Shown here in pieces: positions 47,739 through 56,726 of a stretch of 64,000 nucleotides of DNA (position 1 is its first letter; each line of letters opens with the position of its first letter). Source of the DNA: Christensenella sp. Its GTDB lineage: Bacteria > Bacillota > Clostridia > Christensenellales > CAG-917. A model generated the notes under the pieces. It searched no databases and was not told the DNA's origin. It saw only the letters and a program-made list of their open reading frames with translations. The position numbers were made by a program, and so were the translations under genes. Location of the stretch: positions 186,001 to 250,000 of the forward strand of contig CP091723.1 in the NCBI GenBank assembly GCA_022009775.1. Direction: 5' to 3'.

Positions 47739-49531
47739 CTACGCGCCGATTTTGTGATATGTTCCATCTCCCGCAAAATACCCGTACGGCACCCATTTGC
47801 CTATCTTGTCGTCAAAATAGCCGTTGTCCACAATCTCGCCGTTTTGGTCGGTGTAGGTGTAGTCAATCCATCTGCCCTGCTCGTCAAAGTAGCCGTCATA
47901 GACGTTGCCGTCTTTGTCCACCCATTGAGCGTTCTCATTGTAGTGACCTTCAGCTTCCACGTCGAATTGCTCGTATTCAACCCAGTTGCCGTCCACATCG
48001 AAGTATCCGTTGAAAACGTTGCCGTCTTCGTCAACCCACTGGCTCTTGTCGTTGTAACTTCCGACAAGTTCGGGCTCGTCTTCGTTTTTGGGCTTGACGT
48101 GCATAGTCACGCCGAAACCTTTCATGCCTGTGCCCATACCCAAGTCTCCGAACATACTGTCCGACTTATACTCGCCGAGCAACTTCTCTTCTTTGTCAAA
48201 CTCGGCTTTGATTTTTTTCTGCTTTTTCGGCTTGAGAGTGAAACTCGGAGCATTCGGACGAACGGGTGCGGCAACGCTGTTTTCGTCTTGGCTCACCACT
48301 TCTTCGACGGGTTTTTCGACTTCCGTCTCTTTTGCGGTTTTCTTTTCTTCTATATCCGGGGTTTGTTCAATCGTACGGTCTATGCCGAGTTCGCTCTTCT
48401 TCTGAGACGCAAACGACAACGCAAGCGCGCTTTGCACGTCTCCTTCATAGCGCATACGGGACATTTCCGTGATGAGTTTCTTCTCGCGCTCGTTGTCTTC
48501 GGGCTTTTGCTCAACGAGTTTCGCCTGCGCTTCGAGTCTTTGCTCCGTGGCTTTTTTCGCGTTGAGTTTCTGCTGTTCGAGTCGCACCTGATACGGAGAT
48601 TTCGCAAGTTCGGGTCTCGGGGCGGACGGCATAATCTTTTCGCCGTCGGTTGCGCGAGCACGTTCAATTGCCGCTTTACGCAAATCTTCGAGTTCGGCGT
48701 CTTCGGCTTTCTTCTTGGAATCGAGCACCTTTTGAAGTTTTTTGAGATACTCTTCTTTCGCTTTGCCCGTCGGGTCTTTCAAACCAAGGAATTCGTTTGT
48801 TACCCAACGAGAGAGCTTCGACACCGCTCTTCCCGTCATGATTTTCACACCGTCGCGCTTGAATCTCGCAAGTTGTCCGGGCGTGTCAACACCTTCCATG
48901 ACGAAACCGACCTTGTTTGCCTTGCAATAATTAACAAGCATTGCAAGCACTCTTTTTTCTTGTCGCTTGCGTCGAAATACGCCGACTCGCATCTAAGATA
49001 ATCGAAATTGAACTGCGCAAATACGTCGAGAGAATTGTATTCTTCACCGAAAGCCGACGCGCAAATCTTGTATCCCGCCTTGCGCAAACGATTGTATCTT
49101 GCAACGCCCGATTCGTCGAGTTTCGTGAGAGTGCTGACGAAAAACGAAATTACGAGATTCGTCTTTTTGTATCCGCAATCTTTGAGCGTCTGCATCAAAA
49201 CGTCGAAATCCTTGTCGTTGTCCAAAAAGCGAACGGATATCGGCATGCAATAAACGATGTTGTCTGGGATAAGGAAATTCTCGCGCATAACGAGATCGTA
49301 ATTGCGAAGTTCTTCGAGCGCGATGATATTGAGTTCGTTTATGCGGACTGAATTTTCCGCAATATAAAAATAATTGCATACGCTCATTCTTCCCAAGTAT
49401 CTGTCGTTGAGCACTTGGAATGCGTCCACAAAGACAACCTTCTTGCTCTTCGTCGCGTAATCGACTACGCCACGGAAGAAAAAGTCGATCGGTTTGTACA
49501 ACGTCCTTTTTGCGTATGCAGTAGTGTTCAT
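47739..49531 (-). CDS. Degenerate EAL-domain protein with C-terminal W/DG/YFD repeats (one frameshift)
   Basis: About 597 residues when one base is restored in the T6 run 48953-48958. Residues 1-250 resemble an EAL phosphodiesterase fold (VMRENFLIPDNIVYCMPISV, LVISFFVSTLTKLDESGVAR, YCKANKVGFVMEGVDTPGQL, VKIMTGRAVSKL), but the EAL signature and several metal ligands are not visible, so it may bind rather than cleave c-di-GMP. A charged coiled coil follows, then about four repeats such as QWVDKDGNVYDGYFDEQGRW. No signal peptide. Start ATG 49531. It is the first gene of the island on this strand. Confidence 0.65.
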
Positions 49532-49767
49532 TTTCCCACCCGTTATGCGCCCGCGCACATAGCGCACGCATATATAATTCTAATACTGAATAATTTTATC
49601 ATACGAAAAGGGTTTTGGCAATAGGTTTGCGCTCAAAAGTCCATATATTACAACAAAATGTATGATTTCGAGCAGTACGCATTGTTATGTGACGCGTTTT
49701 TTCACCTGTTTTCATAAAAATCGAATGATTGAAAACAAAAAAATCCGCAATTTTTATTTGTCGAAAA

Positions 49768-49805
49768 CAAAAAAACACTCTCCGCATGGTTGCGTGAAAG
49801 TGTTT
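49768..49805 (-). terminator. Terminator after tRNA-Leu
   Basis: On the minus strand AAACACT...AGTGTTT forms a stem followed by a T-run, directly after the tRNA-Leu CCA end. The rest of 49532-49767 is AT-rich with no gene seen. Confidence 0.7.
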
Positions 49806-49892
49806 TGGTGCCGAAAATCGGGGTCGAACCGATACGATGTTTCCATCGAGGGATTTTAAGTCCCTTGCGTCTGCCTATTCCGCCATTCCGGC
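49806..49892 (-). tRNA. tRNA-Leu(TAA)
   Basis: Acceptor GCCGGAA/TTTCGGC, D-arm, anticodon loop ACTTAAAAT with TAA, long variable arm (TCGATGGAAACATCGT), T-arm GGTTCGACCCC and encoded CCA. The long variable arm fits leucine. Confidence 0.93.
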
Positions 49893-50002
49893 ATAAAAAA
49901 GATTAAGCGTGTCGTTATCTTATAGATATTTTGCGAGAGTTATTGTAACACAAGGCTTCGAGTTTGTAAATAAAAACAAGCGACAATATTGTCGCTTGTT
50001 TC

Positions 50003-50076
50003 TGGAGGCATCACCCAGACTTGAACTGGGGGTGAGGATTTTGCAGACCCTTGCCTTACCTCTTGGCTATGATGCC
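50003..50076 (-). tRNA. tRNA-Cys(GCA), copy 1
   Basis: Acceptor GGCATCA/TGATGCC, anticodon loop TCTGCAAA (GCA), T-loop GTTCAAGTC and encoded CCA. Identical in sequence to copy 2. A strong stem (AAACAAGCGACAATATTGTC and on) with a T-run follows at 49972-50002. Confidence 0.94.
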
Positions 50077-50216
50077 ATATCTTGTATCGGTGATGCCGAT
50101 ACTTTGTGTGGAGCGGGAGACGGTGTAGCCATCTTCGATGGCGACCTTGCGGAACGAACCCGCGCGGGTCTGCGCATACTGCGCTCTTCACTCCGTGAAG
50201 CCGAATCCCGCCCCCG
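50077..50216 (-). repeat. Hairpin-rich element 1 upstream of tRNA-Cys
   Basis: A chain of short palindromes on the minus strand: CTTCACGGAGTGAAG, GCGCAGTATGCGC, ACCCGCGCGGGT, GCCATCGAAGATGGC and TATCGGCATCACCGATA. It includes an 18-bp copy of the tRNA-Gly 3' end (plus strand GTGTGGAGCGGGAGACGG, 50106-50123). Nearly identical to element 2. The small frames inside are not protein-like. Confidence 0.6.
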
Positions 50217-50256
50217 ATATAATGAAAAACAGCACTTCTTACGAAATGCTGTTTTT

Positions 50257-50330
50257 TGGAGGCATCACCCAGACTTGAACTGGGGGTGAGGATTTTGCAG
50301 ACCCTTGCCTTACCTCTTGGCTATGATGCC
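50257..50330 (-). tRNA. tRNA-Cys(GCA), copy 2
   Basis: Same sequence as copy 1. Followed on the minus strand by its own, different terminator (AACAGCA/TGCTGTT with T-run, 50220-50256). The tRNA plus its upstream hairpin element are a tandem duplication of about 254 bp. Confidence 0.94.
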
Positions 50331-50470
50331 ATTTCCTGTATCGGTGATGCCGATACTTTGTGTGGAGCGGGAGACGGTGTAGCCATCTTCGATGGCGACC
50401 TTGCGGAACGAACCCGTGCGGGTCTGCGCATACTGCGCTCTTCACTCCGTGAAGCCGAATCCCGTCAATA
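50331..50470 (-). repeat. Hairpin-rich element 2 upstream of tRNA-Cys
   Basis: Second copy of the palindrome chain, differing at a few bases (ACCCGCACGGGT instead of ACCCGCGCGGGT). It again carries the 18-bp tRNA-Gly end (50360-50377). Confidence 0.6.
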
Positions 50471-50526
50471 TGATTTTCATCATTTCTCAAGTCTTCGTCT
50501 TCGATTTCTTTTTATGCGCTAATGTG

Positions 50527-50601
50527 TGGAGCGGGAGACGGGATTCGGACCCGCGACTTTCACCTTGGCAAGGTGACACTCTACCACTGAGTCACTCCCG
50601 C
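50527..50601 (-). tRNA. tRNA-Gly(GCC)
   Basis: Acceptor GCGGGAG/CTCCCGC, D-loop AGTGGTAGAG, anticodon loop CTTGCCAA (GCC), T-loop GGTCCGAATCC and encoded CCA. Its 3' end is copied in both hairpin-rich elements downstream. Confidence 0.94.
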
Positions 50602-50674
50602 ACACGATTGCCTTAACAATATATCAAATTGTAACCGTTTTGGCAACAATTTTTTTAAATTTTGCAAATGTATT

Positions 50675-51489
50675 TTATTTTTCTCTCACGGCAAGTGCTT
50701 TTGCAAACGCCGAAAGTTCTTCTCCGACGAAATATTCTCTTGCAATAGCACACGCTTTCTCCGTCTTCTGCAAGAGCAAATCCTTTGCCTCTTCTTCCCC
50801 GATAAGCGACACTATAGAGTTTTCGTTGCCTTCGTCGAGAAGGTCGTCTGCAAGTTGAAACGCTATGCCGATATTCTCGGCGTATTCGTCTATTTTTTCG
50901 ACTTGCTCGTAATCCGCTTCCGCACAAATCGCACCTGCTGCAAACGCACCTGCAATCAACGCGGCGGTTTTTGAGAATACATATCGAGGTAATCTTCTTC
51001 GCTTTGGCAGCCGCAAAGGTCTATCGCCTGCCCCTGAACCATGCGTTTTGCCGCAACGGTTATCTCTTGTGCCGCTCTTGCAAATTGCGAACCGTACGCT
51101 CTTGCTCCGTCAAGCAATACGCAACTTGCGAGCGTGAGAAGTTGGTCTCCTATGAGTATTCCGTTTGCGTGACCGAATTTTTTGTGCACGGAAAGTTTGC
51201 CCCTTCGATAATCGTCGTTGTCCATTGCGGGCAAATCGTCGTGAACGAGCGAATAATTGTGAATAAGTTCAATCGCCACCGCAATGCATACGATTTCGTC
51301 GACTTCTGCGTCTCTGCCCGTCGCTCTTGCGCCGTAATACACGCAAAGCGGACGCACGCGTTTTCCGCCGTCGAGAGTTGCGTAGCGCATACCTTCGTCA
51401 ATTATGAAATTGCCGTATCCGATTGCGTTTTTGAGCGACTGCTCCACCATTGCTAGAAATTCGGTTTTGTTTACGGAAGATATTTTCAT
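50675..51489 (-). CDS. ispA: Polyprenyl (farnesyl) diphosphate synthase, IspA-like (one frameshift)
   Basis: Trans-prenyltransferase making C15 or longer isoprenoid diphosphates. Visible: LDGGKRVRPLCVYYGARATG, first Asp-rich motif HDDLPAMDNDDYRRG (DDxxD type) and second FQLADDLLDE. The frame breaks at the T5 run 50968-50972; one added base joins LDMYSQK to TAALIAGAFAAGAICAE. About 271 residues. It follows xseB-xseA on the same strand, the common Firmicutes order xseA-xseB-ispA. Confidence 0.9.
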
Positions 51490-51506
51490 ATTCGTCCTTT
51501 CAAAAA

Positions 51507-51725
51507 TCAGTCGAGTTTGAGTTCTTCTGTGAGATTGTTGATGTCGTCCACAAGCAGAGCAAGTTTGCCTTTTTCGGCTTTGAGATCGCTTATGCAGATT
51601 TTGCTGAGTTCTATGCCTTTTTCAAAAGCCTTCACTGCCTGATCGAGCGGCATATCGCCTTCGAGTTGTCTGACGATTTCTTCGAGTTCTTGAAGTGCTT
51701 CTTCAAATTTCTTTATTTCTGCCAT
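51507..51725 (-). CDS. xseB: Exodeoxyribonuclease VII small subunit
   Basis: 72 residues: KKFEEALQELEEIVRQLEGD then MPLDQAVKAFEKGIELSKIC, the typical XseB coiled coil. With XseA it degrades single-stranded DNA. Starts 1 bp after the xseA stop. Confidence 0.95.
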   Translation of the reverse strand: MAEIKKFEEALQELEEIVRQLEGDMPLDQAVKAFEKGIELSKICISDLKAEKGKLALLVDDINNLTEELKLD

Positions 51726-51726
51726 A

Positions 51727-52953
51727 TCAGTTCTCCTTGTTGAGTTCGATTTCTTTTACGGTGGCTCTCACCGTTCCGTCTCCGCCCGTAGCGGTTATTT
51801 CGTCTCCGACTTTCAGCGTTGACACTTTGCTTATCGTTTCGTTTCCCGACTGCAAGCGGAAGTATCCGCGTTTCAGAATTTTGAGCGGACTCAGATTGTC
51901 CAACGCGCCCGTGGCTTTCTCCGCTCTTGCCGCCGCCAAATCGAATTTGCGTTGAACGAGATTTTTGCTTTTTTCAAGGCACTGCTCGACTTTGCGCGTA
52001 CGCTGCATATAAAACTCCGACGCAAGCCTTTGAAGTTTCGACATATCGAGTTGCGCTTTTGCGGTCTTCCTTTCGTAACTTCTCTTCGCCCCTGTCAAAA
52101 GACGTTGCATATCCTTTTTGAGTTCGTCCGCCATTGCGTAATAGTCATACGTCACCAGTTCGCCTGCCGCCGTCGGCGTTGCCGCTCTTGCGTCCGCAAC
52201 GAAATCGCAGAGAGAAAAGTCCGTCTCGTGTCCGACAGCCGAAACGACGGGAGTCTTCATCTTGTACACCGTGCGAACGAGTTGTTCGTCATAAAACGGC
52301 GCAAGGTCTTCGAGCGAACCGCCGCCGCGCGCAATGATTATAACGTCGTATCCGAGATTGTCCACTCTTTCAAGCACCTTGGCAATCTCCTTGCCTGCGC
52401 CTTCGCCCTGCACTCTCACGTCTTTGACCACTATGTCGATAACAGGATTTTTTCTGCGCACGGTGGTGACGATATCTCGTATCACCGCGCCCGTTTTTGA
52501 CGTCACGACGAGAACGCGCTTTGCAAACTTCGGTATCGGTTTCTTGTGCGCCGCGTCGAAAAGACCTTCTTCGAGCAACTTTGCTTTGAGTCTTTCAAAC
52601 TCGAGAAACAGCAATCCTTTTCCGACCGGCTGAATGGAACTCACCTGCAAGGACAATCGCCCGCCCTTGACGTAATAATCGACAGAGCCTTTGCAAATGA
52701 CGCTTTCGCCGTCTTTCGGATTGTACGTCTTTGCGGCATAGAAGCAAACGCAGGAGAGTTGCGACTCTTTGTCCTTGAGCGTGAAATATGCGTGCGGGCC
52801 GCTGAATTTGAAACCCGAAATTTCTCCGAAAACTTCCAAACCTTTGAAAATAGGAGAGTCAACGCACGCTTTTATCGTGGCGTTTACTTCGCTTACGGAT
52901 ATGGTATTTGCAGAAAATGGGGTTTTATCTGACACAATCGACACTTTATTCAC
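51727..52953 (-). CDS. xseA: Exodeoxyribonuclease VII large subunit
   Basis: 408 residues. N-terminal OB fold (ISVSEVNATIKACVDSPIFK, LEVFGEISGFKFSGPHAYFT), the nuclease core IARGGGSLEDLAPFYDEQLVRT and VVSAVGHETDFSLCDFVADA, then a coiled coil. Operon with xseB and ispA. Confidence 0.96.
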   Translation of the reverse strand: MNKVSIVSDKTPFSANTISVSEVNATIKACVDSPIFKGLEVFGEISGFKFSGPHAYFTLKDKESQLSCVCFYAAKTYNPKDGESVICKGSVDYYVKGGRLSLQVSSIQPVGKGLLFLEFERLKAKLLEEGLFDAAHKKPIPKFAKRVLVVTSKTGAVIRDIVTTVRRKNPVIDIVVKDVRVQGEGAGKEIAKVLERVDNLGYDVIIIARGGGSLEDLAPFYDEQLVRTVYKMKTPVVSAVGHETDFSLCDFVADARAATPTAAGELVTYDYYAMADELKKDMQRLLTGAKRSYERKTAKAQLDMSKLQRLASEFYMQRTRKVEQCLEKSKNLVQRKFDLAAARAEKATGALDNLSPLKILKRGYFRLQSGNETISKVSTLKVGDEITATGGDGTVRATVKEIELNKEN

Positions 52954-53065
52954 CTTTTTTGCAGTAAATCACCGAATTTTCGGCGTTTTTGAGTTAAAAA
53001 ATCCCGAAAATCGCGTCGTTTTGAGACCAAACGGGTCAAAATCCGCAAATTTCGGGAACTTCTTC

Positions 53066-53461
53066 TTATTTTATATCTTTGACAATCTTTGCGAGCACAC
53101 CGTTGACAAACGAGCCTGATTTGTCCGTGCCGTATTTCTTGCTCAAATCAACCGCTTCGTTGATTATCACGGCGTTGGGCGCAGTGTGTTCGAGAAGTTC
53201 GTACGTCGCAAGAAGAAGAACCGCATAGTCCGGACGATACACTCTTTCGATTCTGTATCCTTCGAGATGCTCTTCGATCATCTTTTTTAGTTCGTCTTCT
53301 CTCGTGACGATGCCGAAGTAACAACCGTTAATGAAATTCCTATCGTCTTCCGTAAGGTCGCTGCCTTGCAACATCAATTCCAACGTCTGGTCGTTGGCTG
53401 TGCCGTAAAAGGTGTATTCAAACACCAACTTGAACAAATTTTCTCTTGCTACTCTTCTCAT
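53066..53461 (-). CDS. nusB: Transcription antitermination factor NusB
   Basis: 131-residue all-helical NusB: RRVARENLFKLVFEYTFYGT, VDLSKKYGTDKSGSFVNGVL and AVIINEAVDLSK. Binds boxA RNA with NusE in rRNA antitermination. Start ATG 53461, directly after the Gls24-family gene; the longer frame to 53833 is the wrong-frame reading of that gene. Confidence 0.95.
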   Translation of the reverse strand: MRRVARENLFKLVFEYTFYGTANDQTLELMLQGSDLTEDDRNFINGCYFGIVTREDELKKMIEEHLEGYRIERVYRPDYAVLLLATYELLEHTAPNAVIINEAVDLSKKYGTDKSGSFVNGVLAKIVKDIK

Positions 53462-53463
53462 AA

Positions 53464-53775
53464 TTATTGCTGAATGTTGACGTTCATAACCTGAACGTTT
53501 ACAGATTGTACTTTGAACTTGGTTGCGCTTTCGATGCTGTTTTTCACTTTCTCCTGAAGCGCGGCGACGGTTGCCGGCACAGTGTAGCCCTGCTCGATGT
53601 TGACGCTCAGATCCACTGCGACTTTCTCGTTTGGCAAAACGTATGCCGACACTGCCCCGCGATTGCGCTTGGACGTAAGAATGCAAATGCCTTCCGCATC
53701 GCTTGCCGCTTCGGTTGCCAAAGATACGAGCACTTCTGCAAGTACGCTTGAATTTTTCATGGAATCCTTTGCCAT
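53464..53775 (-). CDS. Asp23/Gls24 family protein (YqhY-like)
   Basis: 103 residues with the family pattern VLVSLATEAASDAEGICILT and VAVDLSVNIEQGYTVPATVA followed by LQEKVKNSIESATKFKVQSV. In Bacillota this gene often precedes nusB (as yqhY), and here it ends 2 bp before nusB. RBS AAGGAGAC precedes the ATG. Its exact role is poorly known. Confidence 0.9.
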   Translation of the reverse strand: MAKDSMKNSSVLAEVLVSLATEAASDAEGICILTSKRNRGAVSAYVLPNEKVAVDLSVNIEQGYTVPATVAALQEKVKNSIESATKFKVQSVNVQVMNVNIQQ

Positions 53776-53915
53776 AGCCGTCTCCTTTTTCAGTATTATA
53801 GCACAGCGAAAAAATTATATCAATCGTTCGCAAAAATTATTTTATCCCCTACGACGCGAAACCGCCGCGATTGCGACGGTTGCATCCTTTATTCTCTCCC
53901 TATGCTTTTTAAAAA

Positions 53916-54412
53916 TCAGTTGTAAGGAATGACGTTGACTTCGGTTGCCTTGAACGTCGTCTCGCTCACCACGACGGAAAGAATCTGGTTTGCCTGTTCT
54001 ACGGTCAACTCTTCACTGCCGACCACGATACTCACGCCTTTGTCTCCTATCGTCACGATGACGTCGTCAAAGCCTTTACCTTTAATGAGCGTTTCGAGTG
54101 CGAGTTCCTTTTCCATTCTTTCAACGAGCGCGAGTTTTTGTTCCTGCGCGGTCTTCTTTGCACTTTCGGTGCTGGAATCGGAATTCATAATTGCGTCGAG
54201 ATACAAAAACTCTGATTCGCGAGTGGCATCTCTGTCGCTTCTTGCCGCCGCAAAAACGTTTGCGTGACGTCGTCAGTGTTGCCGTTTCCGGAAATCTGAC
54301 TCGTCGAGTTGAGTTTGTCGTTGAGAACGAAATTCAACACGCCCGTCGCAATAAGCAACGCTACCATAACCGACAATACGATTATCTTTTTTGTCTTTGA
54401 TTTTATTTTCAT
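53916..54412 (-). CDS. spoIIIAH: Stage III sporulation protein AH (one frameshift)
   Basis: Mother-cell partner of SpoIIQ in the feeding-tube channel between mother cell and forespore. One N-terminal membrane helix (KKIIVLSVMVALLIATGVLN), then FFAAARSDRDATRESEFLYL after correction, and the ring-building domain (IVTIGDKGVSIVVGSEELTV, VEQANQILSVVVSETTFKAT). The break is at the A5 run 54252-54256, where one base is missing. Last gene of the spoIIIA operon. Confidence 0.92.
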
Positions 54413-54429
54413 ATACTCCTCCTATAAGT

Positions 54430-54837
54430 TCAATTTGATTTTCTCGACAACACGCTCACTACGTCTTCGTCAACGCCCAGCGCACTCGAGCCTGCCTTTA
54501 GCAGTCTTATTCTCACAAGCGGGTTTTTCGCTCCGTCCGCTATAATAAGCACTCCGACGATTTTGCCGTCCGCACAGGTTATCATCGTTTCCACTTCACC
54601 CGCGCCGTCCACGCTCGAAAGAATTGCCGAGAGCCTTTTTTCGTCGTCCGTCATCGTTGAGACGTTCTTTTCGCTCGCCTTTGACGAAGCCACGGTAGAG
54701 TATATGATGAGAGCAATCGCGATTATGAATGTCGCAGCGATAATCTTTACGTTTTTCACGCCTTTGACGCGCTTTATAAAATCGCTCTCCTTTATTTTCT
54801 CGGCAATTCCCTTTTTCCTTTCGTCAAGAACTTCCAT
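54430..54837 (-). CDS. spoIIIAG: Stage III sporulation protein AG
   Basis: 135 residues from ATG 54837: a membrane helix (IIAATFIIAIALIIYSTVAS) and a ring-building domain (RLSAILSSVDGAGEVETMIT, GVLIIADGAKNPLVRIRLLK, LGVDEDVVSVL). SpoIIIAG forms a large ring in the mother-cell membrane channel. Unlike the rest of the operon it is separated from spoIIIAF by 186 bp that contain a GC-rich palindrome. Confidence 0.92.
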   Translation of the reverse strand: MEVLDERKKGIAEKIKESDFIKRVKGVKNVKIIAATFIIAIALIIYSTVASSKASEKNVSTMTDDEKRLSAILSSVDGAGEVETMITCADGKIVGVLIIADGAKNPLVRIRLLKAGSSALGVDEDVVSVLSRKSN

Positions 54838-54922
54838 ACCCTGCTCCAAGATAACTATACGCGAGGTTTTCCTTATAAATTCCCTATCGCATAAATTTTT
54901 ATATTTCGACGGTTTTCGTCTT

Positions 54923-55005
54923 ATTTCGCGCGCGCGTGCGCGCGCATAAATTCTTTTGTACGCACACACACGCTCACGCGTAATGCGCGCGCACGCGCGC
55001 GAAAT
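54923..55005. repeat. Long alternating CG palindrome inside the spoIIIA operon
   Basis: Arms at 54923-54947 and 54983-55005 are inverted copies (ATTTCGCGCGCG, GTGCGCGCGCAT) about 23 bp long around a 35-nt loop. Pure purine-pyrimidine alternation favours Z-DNA or a very stable RNA hairpin. No T-run follows on the minus strand, so it is not a plain terminator. Confidence 0.8.
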
Positions 55006-55023
55006 TTAAAGCGAATTGCAAAA

Positions 55024-55467
55024 TTAGTTTTGTCCGTACAACACCTTTATTTTATATGCGGCAATGCCAAGACTTTCCGACACTATGCTAACGACTTTTT
55101 CACCAGACACGGACACGTCGTCGACATACACCCTAACCGAGCGCACCACCGCCGACGAATACTCTATTTCGACGCTTGCGGTTATCCCCAGCTTTTTCAA
55201 TTCTTCTTCGCATTTTTCCGCTCTACAAGAAAACATATCGGAAACTTCGATTTCTTCGGCAATGTCGCTTGACGAAAACGCCGAATTGTCAAAAGAGAAA
55301 TTCCACTCTTTTTTAAGAAGAGACGGAAGCGGCGAAACGATGACGAGAATCACGATAAGAGAAAACGCGCCGCGTATATACTTGGTGGTTTTACCGTCCG
55401 GAAGAACTATATCGAGCAATATACCTAGGCAAATCACTCCCGTTATCGAAATTATCCACGCACCCAT
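55024..55467 (-). CDS. spoIIIAF: Stage III sporulation protein AF
   Basis: 147 residues from ATG 55467. Two N-terminal membrane helices (ISITGVICLGILLDIVLP, YIRGAFSLIVILVIVSPLPS), then a soluble domain (VRSVRVYVDDVSVSGEKVVS) of the SpoIIIAF type. Its start overlaps the spoIIIAE stop. Confidence 0.9.
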   Translation of the reverse strand: MGAWIISITGVICLGILLDIVLPDGKTTKYIRGAFSLIVILVIVSPLPSLLKKEWNFSFDNSAFSSSDIAEEIEVSDMFSCRAEKCEEELKKLGITASVEIEYSSAVVRSVRVYVDDVSVSGEKVVSIVSESLGIAAYKIKVLYGQN

Positions 55468-56726
55468 CACACCCCCATATTGCACGAACTCATCAACATC
55501 ATAAGTATCAGAAAGAACATAAATCCCACACCTGCAAGCGCGCTTACGAGCAAATTCGCATTCTTTGCCACGGACGTCAGAAGCGTTGCGACGCGCGTAT
55601 CCCCTATCGGCTCGGCAATCGCTCCGCAAAGTTTGAGCGAGAGCGAAAACACAACGACCTTGACGAGCGGAAACACGACGATGCAACACAATATTATCGC
55701 GCCGACGTATCCGAGCGCATTTTTGACTATGACGACGGATGCGGTTAGCAAATCAAAGCCGTCGGACAAGTATCCGCCGAGTATCGGGACGTAACTCGAC
55801 ACGGCAAACTTTGCGACGTTGAAACCGAATTTGTCCACAACTCCGCCCGATATACCCTGCACCGTCAAAAAAGTGCCGAACAATCCGAAAGATATGCCGA
55901 TGAGCCACCCCGACGCCGAACGCACGAAGTTTGCGAGTTTGTCGAGTTTTACGCTCTTCGACACGTTGCCGACAACGGAAAAAACTATGCACGCCACGAA
56001 TGCGGGAAGAACGACCGCCGTCGTCATTTTCATAATCGTAGAACAAAACACCGCCATAAGCGGCGAAAATCCGCCTACGCTCCCCGCTCCGCCCAAAGCG
56101 GAAAGCAGTGCAAGCAATACGGGAAAGATCGCGTTTGCAAAATTCGTGAGCAATTCAATCGTGTCGGCAACCGCGAAAACTATCGTAAAAACGCCGCTTA
56201 CAAGCACTATGACGATTGAACAATAGCACACCGTATGCACCACTTCGCTCGTGGAGTTGTTGAGAAAATCACCCGTCACGCCGCACAATATGTTTTTTAG
56301 AAGGCATATTGCAAGAATGGTTATAAGTCCCGGCAAAAACGACAAAAAATATCGCCCTGCGGTCTTGGAAAGGAAATTAAAAAAGCTCTCGTAAAAATCA
56401 ACCGATTCTCCGTTTGCGAGCGATTTGAGCATTTGTTTCACGTCGTTTGCGTTCAGCGCGGTTTTCCCGTCGCCCGAAAGATTGTCGAGAAACTTCTGCA
56501 AATCTTTCAAATCGAGAGAATCGATTGCTCCGTTCACAGCGTCGGACAATTCTTTGCGTATCTCTTCTTCCGTTTTTCCGTCGTCGGCGTATGCCACACT
56601 CGAGTCAAAAAACAGCGGCAACAAAAGAAAAACGACGAACAGTATCGCAAGATACGGCAACCGTTTTTTCAACGATTTCCGCCCGGTCGTTGTCTTTGTC
56701 AAGTCACAAAACACTTTCCTTTTCAT
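55467..56726 (-). CDS. spoIIIAE: Stage III sporulation protein AE
   Basis: 419-residue polytopic membrane protein with an N-terminal signal segment (LPYLAILFVVFLLLPLFF), a short outside region and about eight membrane helices (FLPGLITILAICLLKNILCG, LLALLSALGGAGSVGGFSPL, VGAIILCCIVVFPLVKVVVF). Channel component of the SpoIIIA complex. Start ATG 56726 overlaps the spoIIIAD stop by 4 bp. Confidence 0.93.
   Translation of the reverse strand: MKRKVFCDLTKTTTGRKSLKKRLPYLAILFVVFLLLPLFFDSSVAYADDGKTEEEIRKELSDAVNGAIDSLDLKDLQKFLDNLSGDGKTALNANDVKQMLKSLANGESVDFYESFFNFLSKTAGRYFLSFLPGLITILAICLLKNILCGVTGDFLNNSTSEVVHTVCYCSIVIVLVSGVFTIVFAVADTIELLTNFANAIFPVLLALLSALGGAGSVGGFSPLMAVFCSTIMKMTTAVVLPAFVACIVFSVVGNVSKSVKLDKLANFVRSASGWLIGISFGLFGTFLTVQGISGGVVDKFGFNVAKFAVSSYVPILGGYLSDGFDLLTASVVIVKNALGYVGAIILCCIVVFPLVKVVVFSLSLKLCGAIAEPIGDTRVATLLTSVAKNANLLVSALAGVGFMFFLILMMLMSSCNMGV

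Noticed and set aside
47754..49001. Long plus-strand open frame of 415 codons
   Set aside because: Antisense shadow of the EAL-like gene. Its Phe/Leu/Val-rich reading mirrors the Glu/Lys-rich real protein.
49940..50490. Duplicate minus-strand frames of 83 codons over the tRNA-Cys region
   Set aside because: They overlap tRNA genes and the hairpin chains; no protein would be made from them.
50003..50601. CRISPR-like array
   Set aside because: Repeats are two long units containing tRNA genes, not short regular repeats with unique spacers, and no cas genes are present.
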